In this document: positions 8,161-17,947 of the stretch, in pieces
How the letters are laid out: each line of letters starts with the position of its first letter
Position numbering within the stretch: the first letter of the stretch is position 1
Origin: an uncultured Bacteroidia bacterium
Lineage (GTDB): Bacteria > Bacteroidota > Bacteroidia > Bacteroidales > Prolixibacteraceae
NCBI GenBank assembly: GCA_903923905.1
Contig: CAIXZH010000033.1
Span: forward strand, 1-64,000
Direction: 5' to 3'
DNA length: 64,000 nt
Notes under the pieces: generated by a model
The model's input: only the letters and a program-made list of their open reading frames with translations
Databases searched by the model: none
Told to the model about the DNA's origin: nothing
Translations under genes and position numbers: made by a program

Positions 8161-8222
8161 AATATTTGATCAAAGCCAGCTAAATCAATGTTTAGTCTAC
8201 AATTATTTTCTAAATTTGAGCA

Positions 8223-8948
8223 ATGAAAAAATTACACATAATCCTCCTTATAAGTTTCATTCTGTATGGTCTTGCAGGATGTGAAAAAGCAACGATTGTA
8301 GATCAGGCTACAGCTGATGCATTTATTCAATCGATAAAAAATCCGAAGGATACAGCTCAGGTTGTTTTTGCAGTGGTTCATTCTGTATTTTCCTATAACC
8401 GGATGACCAGCGTAACCGTTATAGCCCCAATTACTGCTGCTTCTCCGGATAGTATTACAACTAATCTGATTAATTATGCCAATATGGGTAATTCATTTTA
8501 CAATAATCCTGTTTATTCGGCATCTCTGCCAACTCCTGGTTCTTATACCTATGACGTGACTTTTAAAGACGGACAGGCAATATCCTTTAATAATACGTTG
8601 ACTTATAATATTTTGATACCTCCAAATATTACATTTCTGGCTAAAAACGCAACACCCGATTCTATAGATATTTCCTGGAATGCTGTTACAAATGCCCAGG
8701 CTTATCAGGTAAAAGTGACTAAAGGGACACTTACAGGGCCCTCTGCTACACTGGTTTTTTATGAGGCTCCATTTATTGATTCGAGCAGTCCGCTTAGAAC
8801 AAATCTGACTATAGGAGTACCATTGTCAACTGTATTATCCTACGGAACAGGGACTTACACATTTGAAGTTGACGCTTTATTATATGAATCAACAGTAGGA
8901 GGTTCTCTCCAGGCAATCGGTACCTCCACGCAGGCTATTACCTTATAA
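8223..8948 (+). CDS. lipoprotein of unknown family, tandem paralogue 2
   Basis: A 241-residue predicted lipoprotein with signal MKKLHIILLISFILYGLAGC and lipobox LAGC (Cys20). It aligns along its length with the preceding gene: shared blocks are FIQSIKNPKDTAQ, the MTSV turn, NYANMGNSFYNNPVYSASLP, DGQ, NAQAYQVKVTKGT, a PLR/GVPL block and YGTGTYTFEVDALLYES. Differences are spread evenly with small insertions, so the duplication is not recent. The C-terminal half resembles a fibronectin-III-like fold. Function is unknown; dnaE follows after 74 bases. Confidence 0.7.
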   Translation: MKKLHIILLISFILYGLAGCEKATIVDQATADAFIQSIKNPKDTAQVVFAVVHSVFSYNRMTSVTVIAPITAASPDSITTNLINYANMGNSFYNNPVYSASLPTPGSYTYDVTFKDGQAISFNNTLTYNILIPPNITFLAKNATPDSIDISWNAVTNAQAYQVKVTKGTLTGPSATLVFYEAPFIDSSSPLRTNLTIGVPLSTVLSYGTGTYTFEVDALLYESTVGGSLQAIGTSTQAITL

Positions 8949-9022
8949 TTTTTCTATTTTAACCATGCGACTAATCGCATTGCAGGGAATCAATATTTCC
9001 ATTCATTCATAAGTTTTTAACT

Positions 9023-12000
9023 ATGGTATCATTTACGCATCTTCATGTTCACAGCCAGTATTCAATCCTTGATGGTGCAGCTGCGGTCGTTGATTTGGTT
9101 AAAAAGGCAAAAAAAGATGGCATGACGGCTATTGCATTGACCGATCACGGAAGCATGTTTGGAATCAAGGAATTTCATGAAATTTGCAAGAAAAACGATA
9201 TAAAACCAATCCTTGGTGTGGAAACCTATGTAGCTTCAAGGGGAATTCATTTCAAGGACAAAAGTGAAAAAGAAGACCGTTCAGGAGACCACCTGATTTT
9301 ATTGGCTAAAAACGAGAAGGGATATCGCAATCTTTTAAAATTGGTTACTGTCGCAAATACCGAAGGATTCTATTATAAACCACGGATAGACAAGAATTTA
9401 CTTGAAATGCACAGCGAAGGTTTAATTGTATCCTCTGCCTGCATTGGAGGTGAGATTCCACAGTGCATACTCAAGGGAGACCTTGATGCCGCGGAGGAGG
9501 CAATAAAATGGTTCAAAAGTATTTTTAAGGATGATTTCTATCTTGAAATCCAGCGGCATAAAACCACAGAGCTTCAACTGCCCACTGATGTATATGACAG
9601 CCAGCTAATTGTCAACAAGGAGCTTATCCGTTTAGGTGAGAAATTTAGCGTGAAAGTGATTGCCACCAATGACAGTCATTTTACCAATGGAGAAGATGCA
9701 GATGCTCATGATTTGCTCATCTGTCTGAACACAGGCAAAGATCTTGACGATCCCACCCGCATGCGTTATACTAAGCAGGAGTGGCTCAAAACCACTGAAG
9801 AGATGAATCTGCTGTTCGGTGATTTGCCGGATGCTCTTGAAAATACCCAGGAGATCACTGAAAAGATCGAGTTTTTTGAACTTGATTCTGAACCTATCAT
9901 GCCTGAGTTTCCAATTCCGCCATCCTTTGGGACCATAGATGCCTACCGAAACCAATATCCTGAAGAAATATTAATTAAGGAGTTTAAGGATATACCCAAG
10001 AGGGCGGGCGGTTATGAAAATGCCTTAAGGGTTAAATTCGAATCTGATTATCTGACTTATCTGGTCTACGAGGGAGCAAAAAGCCGTTACGAACAGCCGC
10101 TCTCTCACGAGCTGATTGATCGAATAGAATTCGAGCTTGAGACGATAAAGACGATGGGGTTCCCTGGCTATTTCCTTATTGTTCAGGACTTTATTGCTGC
10201 GGCTCGTAAAATGCATGTTATTGTTGGTCCCGGTCGCGGATCTGCTGCAGGTTCAGTCGTTGCCTATACAACCGGAATAACCAATGTTGATCCCATTAAA
10301 CATGATCTTCTGTTTGAACGGTTCCTGAACCCAGACCGGATATCCATGCCCGATATTGACATCGATTTCGATGATGACGGTCGTCAGCTGGTGCTCAACT
10401 GGGTCAAGGAGAAGTACAGCCGCGATAACGTAGCTCATATCTGTACCTTTGGAACGATGGCCGCAAAAATGGCCATCAGGGATGTTTCACGCGTTTTAAA
10501 ATTGCCCCTTTCCGAGGCCGACCGGCTTGCCAAGATGGTTCCAGAAACACCCAAAATTACACTTGCAGAAGCTTATGCCAAGAATCCGGCCCTGGAGGCA
10601 GAGAAAAAATCAGATAATCCATTGATTATAAAAGCATTAAAGTATGCAGAAACTCTTGAAGGGTGTATCCGGCAATTCGGGGTACATGCCTGTGGAATCC
10701 TGATTGGCAGGGATAAGCTGGATAATCATATCCCATTAATGCCAACCAAAGATGAAGATCTGCTGACAACCCAATACGACGGCCATTATGTGGAATCGAT
10801 CGGTTTGTTGAAAATGGATTTTCTGGGATTGAAGACCCTTTCAATTATTAAGGAATGTCTCGAAAATATTCAGCTTTCAAAAAAAATAACGGTCGATATT
10901 GATAAAATTCCGTTTGACGATCCAAAAACTTTTGAACTTTTCAGTAATGCCAATACAACCGCTATTTTCCAGTTCGAATCAACCGGAATGAAAAAATGGC
11001 TGCGTTTATTGCAGCCCAGCAGATTTGAAGATCTTGTTGCAATGAATGCGCTCTACCGCCCCGGACCAATGGATTATATTCCCAACTATGTCAACCGCAA
11101 AACGGGACGGGAAGAGATCGTTTATGATCATCCGATTATGGAACAATTCTTGTCCGACACCTACGGGATAACTGTTTATCAGGAACAGGTGATGCTCCAG
11201 GCACGCGCATTAGGACAGTTCACCAGAGGAGAATCGGACTCATTGCGCAAAGCGATGGGAAAAAAGAATTTGCCCCTGATGGAGGAGCTAAAAACTAAAT
11301 TTACGGAGGGGTGTAAAAGCAATCAAGTGTTTATTGAAGGGTGTAAAACCGTAGGAAAACCTGCTGATACGGTAATCGATAAAATATGGAAAGACTGGGA
11401 AGCATTTGCTCAATATGCATTTAATAAGTCCCATTCAGTCTGTTACGCCTATATTGCCTATCAGACCGGATATCTTAAGGCAAACTATCCCTCTGAGTTT
11501 ATGGCCGCTGTATTGAGCTGTAATCTAACCAATGCAGATAAAATCTCCATTTTTATGGATGAAAGTAAGTTCATGGGGCTCGCCGTTATGGGGCCCGATG
11601 TGAATGAATCACGTTCAAATTTTTTTATTAATAAAAATGGAGGATTGCGTTTCGGGTTATCAGCTATCAAAGGGGTCGGAGCAGGAGCTGTTGCTGATAT
11701 TATCAAAGAAAGGGATGTAAACGGAGATTTTAGTTCCATCTTTAATTTTGTGGAACGGGTTAATTTACAGACCATAAACAAAAAAAATCTTGAAGCATTA
11801 GCGATGGCCGGTGCCTTCGACAGTTTTGAAAATATCCATCGGTCACAATACTTTGGAGATAGTGGTGATGGAAGCAGCTTTATCGAAGCACTAATTAAAT
11901 ACGGGAACCGGATTCAGGGAGAGAAACAGTCATCAATGGCCTCGCTTTTTGGCGATATTCAGACTATTGAAGTTAAATTGCCGACTATCCCCAATGTCCC

Positions 12001-12661
12001 TGAATGGCCGAAAATTGTGGCACTGGAAAAAGAAAAAAATCTGATTGGTATTTATCTCTCCTCCCATCCGCTTGATGATTATGCATTGGAGATCAAGAGT
12101 TTTTGCACCAAGGACATCAATCTGTCTCATCTTAACAGCGAGATTGAGACTCTGAAAAACCGTGAGCTTAGTTTTGCCGGAATTGTCACCGAAACACAGG
12201 AGGGGTTCACAAAGAACGGAAAACCTTTTTCTTCCCTTACATTAACCGATTACTCCGATTCCTATAAGATGATGTTCTTTGGAAATGACTATGTGAATTT
12301 CGGAAACTTCTGCAAAAAGGGGTTGTTTCTGCTGATTCGCGGAAAGATAGCAGCGAAATGGCAGGGAGGCGATCAACTCGAATTTAAAGCCGGCAAAATA
12401 GAACTTCTTCAGGAATTAGCCGAAAAAACTGAAAGCCTGCGCATTACGTTTACTGTCGAAACGATGACTCAGGCATTGATTGAAAAGCTTGATCAAAAAC
12501 TCAGCCAGTCACCCGGAAAAACATTACTCAAGTTCTCGGTATTCGATCCCGAAACAAACATCAGACTTCACCTGTTTTCCAGAACCCGGCGGATTGGATT
12601 GACCGGTGAACTGAAAGCTTATCTGCAAAAAATTCCAGATATCGTTTTTACTCTAAATTAA
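9023..12661 (+). CDS. dnaE: DNA polymerase III alpha subunit
   Basis: The 1212-residue replicative polymerase of the DnaE class. The N-terminal PHP domain begins FTHLHVHSQYSILDGA. The Pol III palm carries the catalytic aspartates in PDIDIDFDDDG (about residues 443-453). Downstream are FQFESTGMKKWLR, the RPGPM block, a helix-hairpin-helix region and an OB-fold (GIVTETQEGFTKNGKPFSSL). It synthesises the chromosome as part of the Pol III holoenzyme. The PHP domain here keeps HLHVH. trxA follows after 59 bases. Length and order agree with other Bacteroidota DnaE1 proteins; no intein or insertion was seen. Confidence 0.97.
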   Translation: MVSFTHLHVHSQYSILDGAAAVVDLVKKAKKDGMTAIALTDHGSMFGIKEFHEICKKNDIKPILGVETYVASRGIHFKDKSEKEDRSGDHLILLAKNEKGYRNLLKLVTVANTEGFYYKPRIDKNLLEMHSEGLIVSSACIGGEIPQCILKGDLDAAEEAIKWFKSIFKDDFYLEIQRHKTTELQLPTDVYDSQLIVNKELIRLGEKFSVKVIATNDSHFTNGEDADAHDLLICLNTGKDLDDPTRMRYTKQEWLKTTEEMNLLFGDLPDALENTQEITEKIEFFELDSEPIMPEFPIPPSFGTIDAYRNQYPEEILIKEFKDIPKRAGGYENALRVKFESDYLTYLVYEGAKSRYEQPLSHELIDRIEFELETIKTMGFPGYFLIVQDFIAAARKMHVIVGPGRGSAAGSVVAYTTGITNVDPIKHDLLFERFLNPDRISMPDIDIDFDDDGRQLVLNWVKEKYSRDNVAHICTFGTMAAKMAIRDVSRVLKLPLSEADRLAKMVPETPKITLAEAYAKNPALEAEKKSDNPLIIKALKYAETLEGCIRQFGVHACGILIGRDKLDNHIPLMPTKDEDLLTTQYDGHYVESIGLLKMDFLGLKTLSIIKECLENIQLSKKITVDIDKIPFDDPKTFELFSNANTTAIFQFESTGMKKWLRLLQPSRFEDLVAMNALYRPGPMDYIPNYVNRKTGREEIVYDHPIMEQFLSDTYGITVYQEQVMLQARALGQFTRGESDSLRKAMGKKNLPLMEELKTKFTEGCKSNQVFIEGCKTVGKPADTVIDKIWKDWEAFAQYAFNKSHSVCYAYIAYQTGYLKANYPSEFMAAVLSCNLTNADKISIFMDESKFMGLAVMGPDVNESRSNFFINKNGGLRFGLSAIKGVGAGAVADIIKERDVNGDFSSIFNFVERVNLQTINKKNLEALAMAGAFDSFENIHRSQYFGDSGDGSSFIEALIKYGNRIQGEKQSSMASLFGDIQTIEVKLPTIPNVPEWPKIVALEKEKNLIGIYLSSHPLDDYALEIKSFCTKDINLSHLNSEIETLKNRELSFAGIVTETQEGFTKNGKPFSSLTLTDYSDSYKMMFFGNDYVNFGNFCKKGLFLLIRGKIAAKWQGGDQLEFKAGKIELLQELAEKTESLRITFTVETMTQALIEKLDQKLSQSPGKTLLKFSVFDPETNIRLHLFSRTRRIGLTGELKAYLQKIPDIVFTLN

Positions 12662-12720
12662 TTCTTAAATTTGCTGATTCAAAAATTTTTGACTTTTTAA
12701 ACAATTTAAAATATTTTATC

Positions 12721-13038
12721 ATGGCAATAGAGGTAACAGATGCAAATTTTGACGAGGTGGTTCTTCAATCAGCAAAACCAGTCTTAGTTGACTTTTGGGC
12801 TGAGTGGTGCGGACCATGCCGGATGATCGGACCACTTGTAGCAGAGCTAACTGACGATTACGAGGGAAGAGCCGTGGTGGCAAAAATGGATGTTGATACA
12901 AATCCCGGAACTGCCGCTAAATTTGGAATACGTAACATTCCTACTATTTTATTCTTTAAAAACGGTGAAGTCGCCGATAAACAGGTAGGCGCTGTTCCAA
13001 AAACAATTCTCGCTTCCAAGATTGATGCGTTGTTGTAG
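12721..13038 (+). CDS. trxA: thioredoxin
   Basis: A 105-residue classical thioredoxin with the WCGPC redox motif (Cys30 and Cys33) and the cis-proline segment IRNIPTILFFKNGE. It reduces protein disulfides in the cytoplasm, and no signal peptide is present. A plausible -7 box (TAAATTTG at 12666-12673) lies in the gap after dnaE, so it may have its own promoter, and a strong terminator follows. Confidence 0.96.
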   Translation: MAIEVTDANFDEVVLQSAKPVLVDFWAEWCGPCRMIGPLVAELTDDYEGRAVVAKMDVDTNPGTAAKFGIRNIPTILFFKNGEVADKQVGAVPKTILASKIDALL

Positions 13039-13067
13039 GAGTTTTAAAATCCTCGATGAATAATACA

Positions 13068-13107
13068 ATACCCTCAAGGTTTCCAAAACCTTGAGGGTAT
13101 TTTGTTT
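13068..13107 (+). terminator. intrinsic terminator after trxA
   Basis: A perfect 15-bp stem (13068-13082 with 13086-13100) and a 3-base loop, followed by TTTGTTT. The opposite strand also ends AT-rich, so it may serve the convergent hydrolase gene as well. Confidence 0.85.
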
Positions 13108-13115
13108 AAATCTGC

Positions 13116-14183
13116 CTACTCAACACTTATCTGACAATGAATTGGAAAATGATCTGAGTAATAAACCCGGTCCCGATGGTAGTTTTGCACAGTAAACTTT
13201 TGGTCTAATAGTATATAATCGATTCTGAATGAAGGTAATTCACCATTGTAGGTATTGGAGGTACCCCAACCCGATTCAATAAACGCATCCTTCAGACTAC
13301 CCCTGACTTTCCGGTAAGCATACGAAACCGGTGTATCGTTGAAATCGCCGCATACCAAAACCGGATAAGGAGATTTCCGAATATGTTCTGCTAATTTTCG
13401 GGCCTGGGAAGCTCTACAAATGAATCCGTTCCTAAGTTTAAAGGTGACTTTCCGGGCCTCCTCAATTTGATTGGTTTTTGTGGATGATCCAATGGAGTCA
13501 ATCACAGAATAATCATCAGGGTCAATAGAATACGATTGCAAATGGCAATTATAGACTCTGATAATCTGACGATCACTTATCCTGATATCCGAAAACTGAA
13601 CAAGGATGGATGGAACCGGAAATTTAAGTTCACCTTTATTGATGATTGGATATTTAGAAAAGGTAACCAGATCGGAATAACTTCCGGATGATACTACCTG
13701 AAAATAATTAATTTCCGGCAACGCCTCTTTGATCCCCTGGGGACTTAGCTTTCCGGTTTTAAATTGAGTTCCCTCCTGAAGACAAATGATAGAAGCCCCG
13801 GTAGATTTAAAATATTCAACGATTTTTGGATTATTTAAACGGTGAGCCCTCTGATCAGACTTAAAACCATGCACATTATAGCTCAATACTTTAATTCCTG
13901 ATTTAGTAGAATTTGATCCCGGAATTAGCTGATAGGTATTTGTAAAATTGGTAAATCCGATTAACAGGCAGGCTAACGAAAGCACGAATCTCTTTGACCT
14001 TTTCAGAGCCCAGAAAACCAGAAATATCACGTTTAGAATCACCAGGTAAGGAAATGCTAAACCAAAAAATGCAATTGGCCAGAATCGATCGGGTGGAACA
14101 AACGGGGCTAAATCGGAGATCAGAAGCAGGAAGGAGACTCCCAGATTCAGTATAAAACCAATTTTAGAGAATGATTTTCTCAC
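13116..14183 (-). CDS. membrane-anchored endonuclease/exonuclease/phosphatase family protein
   Basis: An EEP-superfamily protein of about 355 residues. The N terminus has three hydrophobic segments, then the hydrolase domain with VLSYNVHGF, ICLQEG (metal-binding Glu), VCGDFNDTP and the final YYSDHFPIHCQI. These are the Mg-dependent DNase I/phosphatase motifs. The GTG at 14183 is chosen as start because it lies 4 bases after the preceding rhomboid stop and places the first hydrophobic segment close to the N terminus; an upstream TTG at 14231 would overlap the rhomboid gene. Such proteins are common beside rhomboid genes in Bacteroidota, with unknown substrate (phosphodiester or phospholipid). 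Confidence 0.8.
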   Translation of the reverse strand: MRKSFSKIGFILNLGVSFLLLISDLAPFVPPDRFWPIAFFGLAFPYLVILNVIFLVFWALKRSKRFVLSLACLLIGFTNFTNTYQLIPGSNSTKSGIKVLSYNVHGFKSDQRAHRLNNPKIVEYFKSTGASIICLQEGTQFKTGKLSPQGIKEALPEINYFQVVSSGSYSDLVTFSKYPIINKGELKFPVPSILVQFSDIRISDRQIIRVYNCHLQSYSIDPDDYSVIDSIGSSTKTNQIEEARKVTFKLRNGFICRASQARKLAEHIRKSPYPVLVCGDFNDTPVSYAYRKVRGSLKDAFIESGWGTSNTYNGELPSFRIDYILLDQKFTVQNYHRDRVYYSDHFPIHCQISVE

Positions 14184-14187
14184 TTTA

Positions 14188-15066
14188 TTATTTTTTTCTA
14201 CCCATTTTAAAAAGAATCTCACGCTCCTCAAAGGTCAGACTATCATACCCGGATTTGCCTATTTTATCCAGCACCTGGTTAATTTCATGTTGCTGACTTA
14301 CTTTCTTCCTGTTATATTCATAATCAGGATTAGGTGAATTATACTTTATTTTAAGCTTTCGGCGCCTTCTGAACCAGGAAAAGAAAGTGTCAGTTATCCG
14401 ATCAAAACGACCGGTGATATTTCTTCCGGCCATCAATTGCGACATATAAATCCAGCCCCAAACGGCGCCACCAAGATGAGCAAAATTTCCTCCTGCATTA
14501 TCGCCTGAAAGGCTGATCACATAAAGGATAACCGAAACAAATGCGATCCATTTGATCTTTACCGGACCGATAAATGCAAGGTGAATCAAATGGTTAGGAA
14601 CATAGACGGCAATGGCAATAACAATAGCGATCACGGAAGCCGAAGCTCCAAGCAGCTGACTGTTAATAATCCGTTCATGAAATACAGGCAACCAATTGTA
14701 GGCCATCATAAATGCAAGTCCGCCGGAGAGACCCCCTAAAATATAAAGGCTCAGTAATTTCTGCTGATTATGGTACTCCAAAAAAATCTTGCCGAACCAA
14801 TAAAGCCATAGCACATTAAAGAGTATATGCAGAAGCTCAAAATGGAGGAACATATAGGTGAAAATGGTCCAGGGACGTGAAATGAAGAGCTCAAAGGATG
14901 CGGGCAACGCAAGCCAGCCAAGCATCAATGAACCGTCAGAACCACTCAGCGAATAGCAAACAAAAACCAGTCTTACAATTACCCATATCGCAATATTAAT
15001 ATATATGAGCTTTGTAAGATATGTACCATTTTTAAACGAAAGCTTAATCTCATCAATAATTCCCAT
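14188..15066 (-). CDS. rhomboid family intramembrane serine protease
   Basis: A 292-residue six-helix-type rhomboid. The HFELLHILFNVLWLYWFG segment corresponds to the conserved His/Asn helix; the catalytic serine is in GASAS (Ser142) and the catalytic histidine in AHLGGAVWG (His197). The serine motif reads GASA rather than the usual GASG. A cytoplasmic basic tail (RRRRKLKIKY) follows the membrane core. It should cleave membrane proteins within the bilayer. It lies 4 bases downstream of a second rhomboid gene (transcription runs right to left), so both are one operon with the EEP hydrolase. Confidence 0.88.
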   Translation of the reverse strand: MGIIDEIKLSFKNGTYLTKLIYINIAIWVIVRLVFVCYSLSGSDGSLMLGWLALPASFELFISRPWTIFTYMFLHFELLHILFNVLWLYWFGKIFLEYHNQQKLLSLYILGGLSGGLAFMMAYNWLPVFHERIINSQLLGASASVIAIVIAIAVYVPNHLIHLAFIGPVKIKWIAFVSVILYVISLSGDNAGGNFAHLGGAVWGWIYMSQLMAGRNITGRFDRITDTFFSWFRRRRKLKIKYNSPNPDYEYNRKKVSQQHEINQVLDKIGKSGYDSLTFEEREILFKMGRKK

Positions 15067-15070
15067 CCTA

Positions 15071-15886
15071 TCAATAGAATTTTTGTGAATGTTTGCTCCA
15101 ATATTTCAATAAGATAAATCCGAATAACATTCCACCTAGGTGGGCAAAATGAGCTACACCCCTTTGGGATCCTGTAACACCAAGGAAGAGCTCAATAGCC
15201 CCATAACCCATCACAAAATACTTGGCTTTGATGGGTATCGGGGGGAATAGCAGCATCAGTTCTGTATTCGGAAACAAATACCCGAAACCCAGCAAAATAC
15301 CGAATACGGCACCCGAAGCTCCAATTGTAGGAGCATTAATTCTCATGGTGAAAATTTCCTGAACCCAGGCTGTTGATTGTTGAATGTAATTAGGGTTAGT
15401 CAGTGAGACACTCCAGTTATTTACCAAATCTGCAACCTCAGAAGGATATTGTCCAAAATTCGATTTTACAAAAGCCTGTAAAAGTTCCGGTGAAGGGGTA
15501 TTTACAAATGCAGCTACGCTTTTCTGGAGAGACGACATTTCGAGGTAGGTAACATAAGAGTGAAGCAAAGCAGCACCAAGACCTGTAACAAAGAAATAAA
15601 CCAAAAACCGTCGGGGACCCCATACCATTTCAAGAACTTTTCCAAACATATATAAGGCGAACATATTAAAGAACAAATGAAAAAAATCAGCATGCATAAA
15701 CAAATGGGTAACAAACTGATAAGGCCTGAAAAGTGGCGATCCGATATAATGCAGGCCCAATTTTTCCGTAAGATCAATACCCATATTCATGAATGGATAT
15801 TTGGCGATCCACATCAGAACATTGATCAGGATAAGGTTTTTGACAACGGGCGGCATCGAAAAGGGTGATGTCTGATATCTATTCAT
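15071..15886 (-). CDS. rhomboid family intramembrane serine protease
   Basis: A 271-residue rhomboid with HADFFHLFFNMFALYMFGK, the catalytic GASGAVFG (Ser191) and AHLGGMLFG (His249). Between helix segments 3 and 4 there is an enlarged soluble loop of roughly 65 residues (about 115-180) that faces one side of the membrane. It is the first gene of the rhomboid-rhomboid-EEP operon, separated from the next by 4 bases. The two rhomboids are distinct paralogues, not recent duplicates. The substrate is unknown. Confidence 0.9.
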   Translation of the reverse strand: MNRYQTSPFSMPPVVKNLILINVLMWIAKYPFMNMGIDLTEKLGLHYIGSPLFRPYQFVTHLFMHADFFHLFFNMFALYMFGKVLEMVWGPRRFLVYFFVTGLGAALLHSYVTYLEMSSLQKSVAAFVNTPSPELLQAFVKSNFGQYPSEVADLVNNWSVSLTNPNYIQQSTAWVQEIFTMRINAPTIGASGAVFGILLGFGYLFPNTELMLLFPPIPIKAKYFVMGYGAIELFLGVTGSQRGVAHFAHLGGMLFGFILLKYWSKHSQKFY

Positions 15887-15979
15887 ATTAAATATATCTT
15901 GTTAATGGTGCAAAAATAACGATTCAGATGGATTGTGGAAGATTGTTTAAATTTTATTCAAATTAAAACAGTTCACTTC

Positions 15980-17860
15980 TCACCGGATCAATTTTTCAAA
16001 ATCCTGAAACGATACTATTGAGACGATTGTTTTCCCTGACGGGGAATAATTGGGAGTCTTACAGGCAAAAAGCAGATTAAAAAGTTCCAGTATCTCCTCA
16101 CTCTTGAGTGCGACTCCGTAATTGATCGCTGAAGACTGAGAAAGCAGCAGGGCAATATGTTCCTTGATCTCCTCCTTCACATCCACAGGCCTGTTTTTAA
16201 AATCTTCAATAAGCTTTATAACCAGATCGGAAGCGTTCAGATGACTGAGCAGGGCGGGAATTCCTTCGATATAATAAATGTCTTCGCCACTATGACGAAC
16301 CTCGAAGCCCAACGCCCTAAGTTCTTCATCCAACACAACCAGGATCTCCTGATCCACCGCGTTTAACTCCAGCTTTGCCGGGAAAAGCTGCCGTTGACTG
16401 ATTGCCAGATGATTATCAATAATCCGCAGGAAATTCTCGTACAAGATCCGTTCATGAGCCCTCCGCTGGTCGATGACCATTAAGCCTGATTTTACCGGAG
16501 TCAGGATATATTTATTTTTAAACTGAAGGAAGTTATGATTTTCAATGGAGAGCCCTTCATTCTTAAATTCCTGTTGCACCCCTTCCTGGTTCACCCAGTC
16601 TTCCTGATTATCAGAATGATCACCTCTGGATAGGTCGTTTTGATCTGCTTCCCTTTCAAATCCGCGATAAAGTGCCTGCCAGTTATCCATGTTCCGTTCA
16701 TCACGATACGTAGTTGGACTGGAATAGGACCGGTCACTACCCCGCTCCTTTTCAAAAGGGTTGAAATTAGGGTTGATTCGTATCTCGGGTTCAGGAACCG
16801 ATGAACCCGGGAGAGGACTCAGGGGTATATCAATTGATCCGGCCTGATCAAAATCGATGGAAGGCATCAGATTAAATTTTCCAATGGCCTCGCGCACCGA
16901 TGCCTGGATAATATGCCAGGAAGATTGCTCATCTTCAAACTTAATTTCAGTCTTTGTCGGGTGAATATTGATATCAATGGCAGCCGGATCAACCTCAAAA
17001 TAAAGAAAATAGGAAGGGAATGTTTCCGGAGGAAGTATCCTGTCATAAGCCTGTTGGACAGCCCGGTTAAAAAACGGATGTTTCATGAATCTTCCGTTTA
17101 CAAAGAAAAACTGTTCCCCTAAAGTTTTTCGGGCACTTTTGGGCTGACCTATAAATCCAGAGATATTAATCAGGGAAGTATTGGTATCGACTGGAATAAG
17201 ACTCTGGTTGATGTTTTTGCCAAAGAGTGAAATAATCCGTTTCCGGACATTCTCCGATGGGAGGTTATAGATGACTGAATTGTTATGATACAGAGAGATA
17301 GCCAGTTCCGGATTGGCCAGGGCTACGCGCTGAACTTCGGTGATGATGTATTTTAATTCAGAGCTGTTCGATTTGAGAAATTTACGCCGGGCAGGAATAT
17401 TGAAAAAGATATTCTTCACCGAAAAGTTTGTCCCTTCGGCACAGTGGTCCGCCTCCTGTTTCTGAATCGCAGAACCGAGAATATGAATATAGGTTCCCAG
17501 CTCTTCCCCATGTTGTCTGGTACGAAGTTCGACATCGGCAACTCCTGCAATTGAAGCGAGTGCTTCACCCCTGAAACCCATGGTCCGGATAGCGAAAAGG
17601 TCATTGGCCTCACGGATTTTGGAGGTGGCATGACGCTCGAACGACATGCGGGCATCGGTAGGGGACATCCCCTTGCCGTTATCAATCACCTGGATCAGCG
17701 TGCGCCCCGAATCTTTGATATTAATAGTTACTGCTGTTGAGCCGGCGTCAATCGCATTTTCGACAAGCTCCTTAACTACGGAGGCCGGACGCTGAATGAC
17801 CTCTCCTGCGGCAATCTGGTTGGCAACGGAATCGGGTAAGAGTTGAATTATATCGGGCAC
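15980..17860 (-). CDS. mutL: DNA mismatch repair protein MutL
   Basis: A 626-residue MutL. The GHKL ATPase is clear: ELVENAIDAGS, DNGKGMS, TMGFRGEALASI and GTNFSVKNIFFNIPARRKFL. A low-complexity linker (about 355-420) connects to the dimerisation domain. In that domain the endonuclease motif is present in altered form (DQRRAHERILYE), while the usual zinc-site CPHGRP is replaced by YSPSGK. MutL couples MutS mismatch recognition to strand removal. The altered metal site means nuclease activity is uncertain. The start at 17860 gives the conventional N terminus IIQLLPDSVANQIAAGEVIQ. Confidence 0.95.
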   Translation of the reverse strand: MPDIIQLLPDSVANQIAAGEVIQRPASVVKELVENAIDAGSTAVTINIKDSGRTLIQVIDNGKGMSPTDARMSFERHATSKIREANDLFAIRTMGFRGEALASIAGVADVELRTRQHGEELGTYIHILGSAIQKQEADHCAEGTNFSVKNIFFNIPARRKFLKSNSSELKYIITEVQRVALANPELAISLYHNNSVIYNLPSENVRKRIISLFGKNINQSLIPVDTNTSLINISGFIGQPKSARKTLGEQFFFVNGRFMKHPFFNRAVQQAYDRILPPETFPSYFLYFEVDPAAIDINIHPTKTEIKFEDEQSSWHIIQASVREAIGKFNLMPSIDFDQAGSIDIPLSPLPGSSVPEPEIRINPNFNPFEKERGSDRSYSSPTTYRDERNMDNWQALYRGFEREADQNDLSRGDHSDNQEDWVNQEGVQQEFKNEGLSIENHNFLQFKNKYILTPVKSGLMVIDQRRAHERILYENFLRIIDNHLAISQRQLFPAKLELNAVDQEILVVLDEELRALGFEVRHSGEDIYYIEGIPALLSHLNASDLVIKLIEDFKNRPVDVKEEIKEHIALLLSQSSAINYGVALKSEEILELFNLLFACKTPNYSPSGKTIVSIVSFQDFEKLIR

Positions 17861-17947
17861 GTGAGATTTCTTAAATTACTTTAAACAGCGTTATTATATT
17901 GCCCGGCACAATCACTTTCTGACCGGTTCACAAATATAACACCAATT

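Noticed and set aside
8211-8218. TAAATTTG as promoter of the second lipoprotein
   Set aside because: It ends only 4 bases before the ATG, too close for a normal leader.
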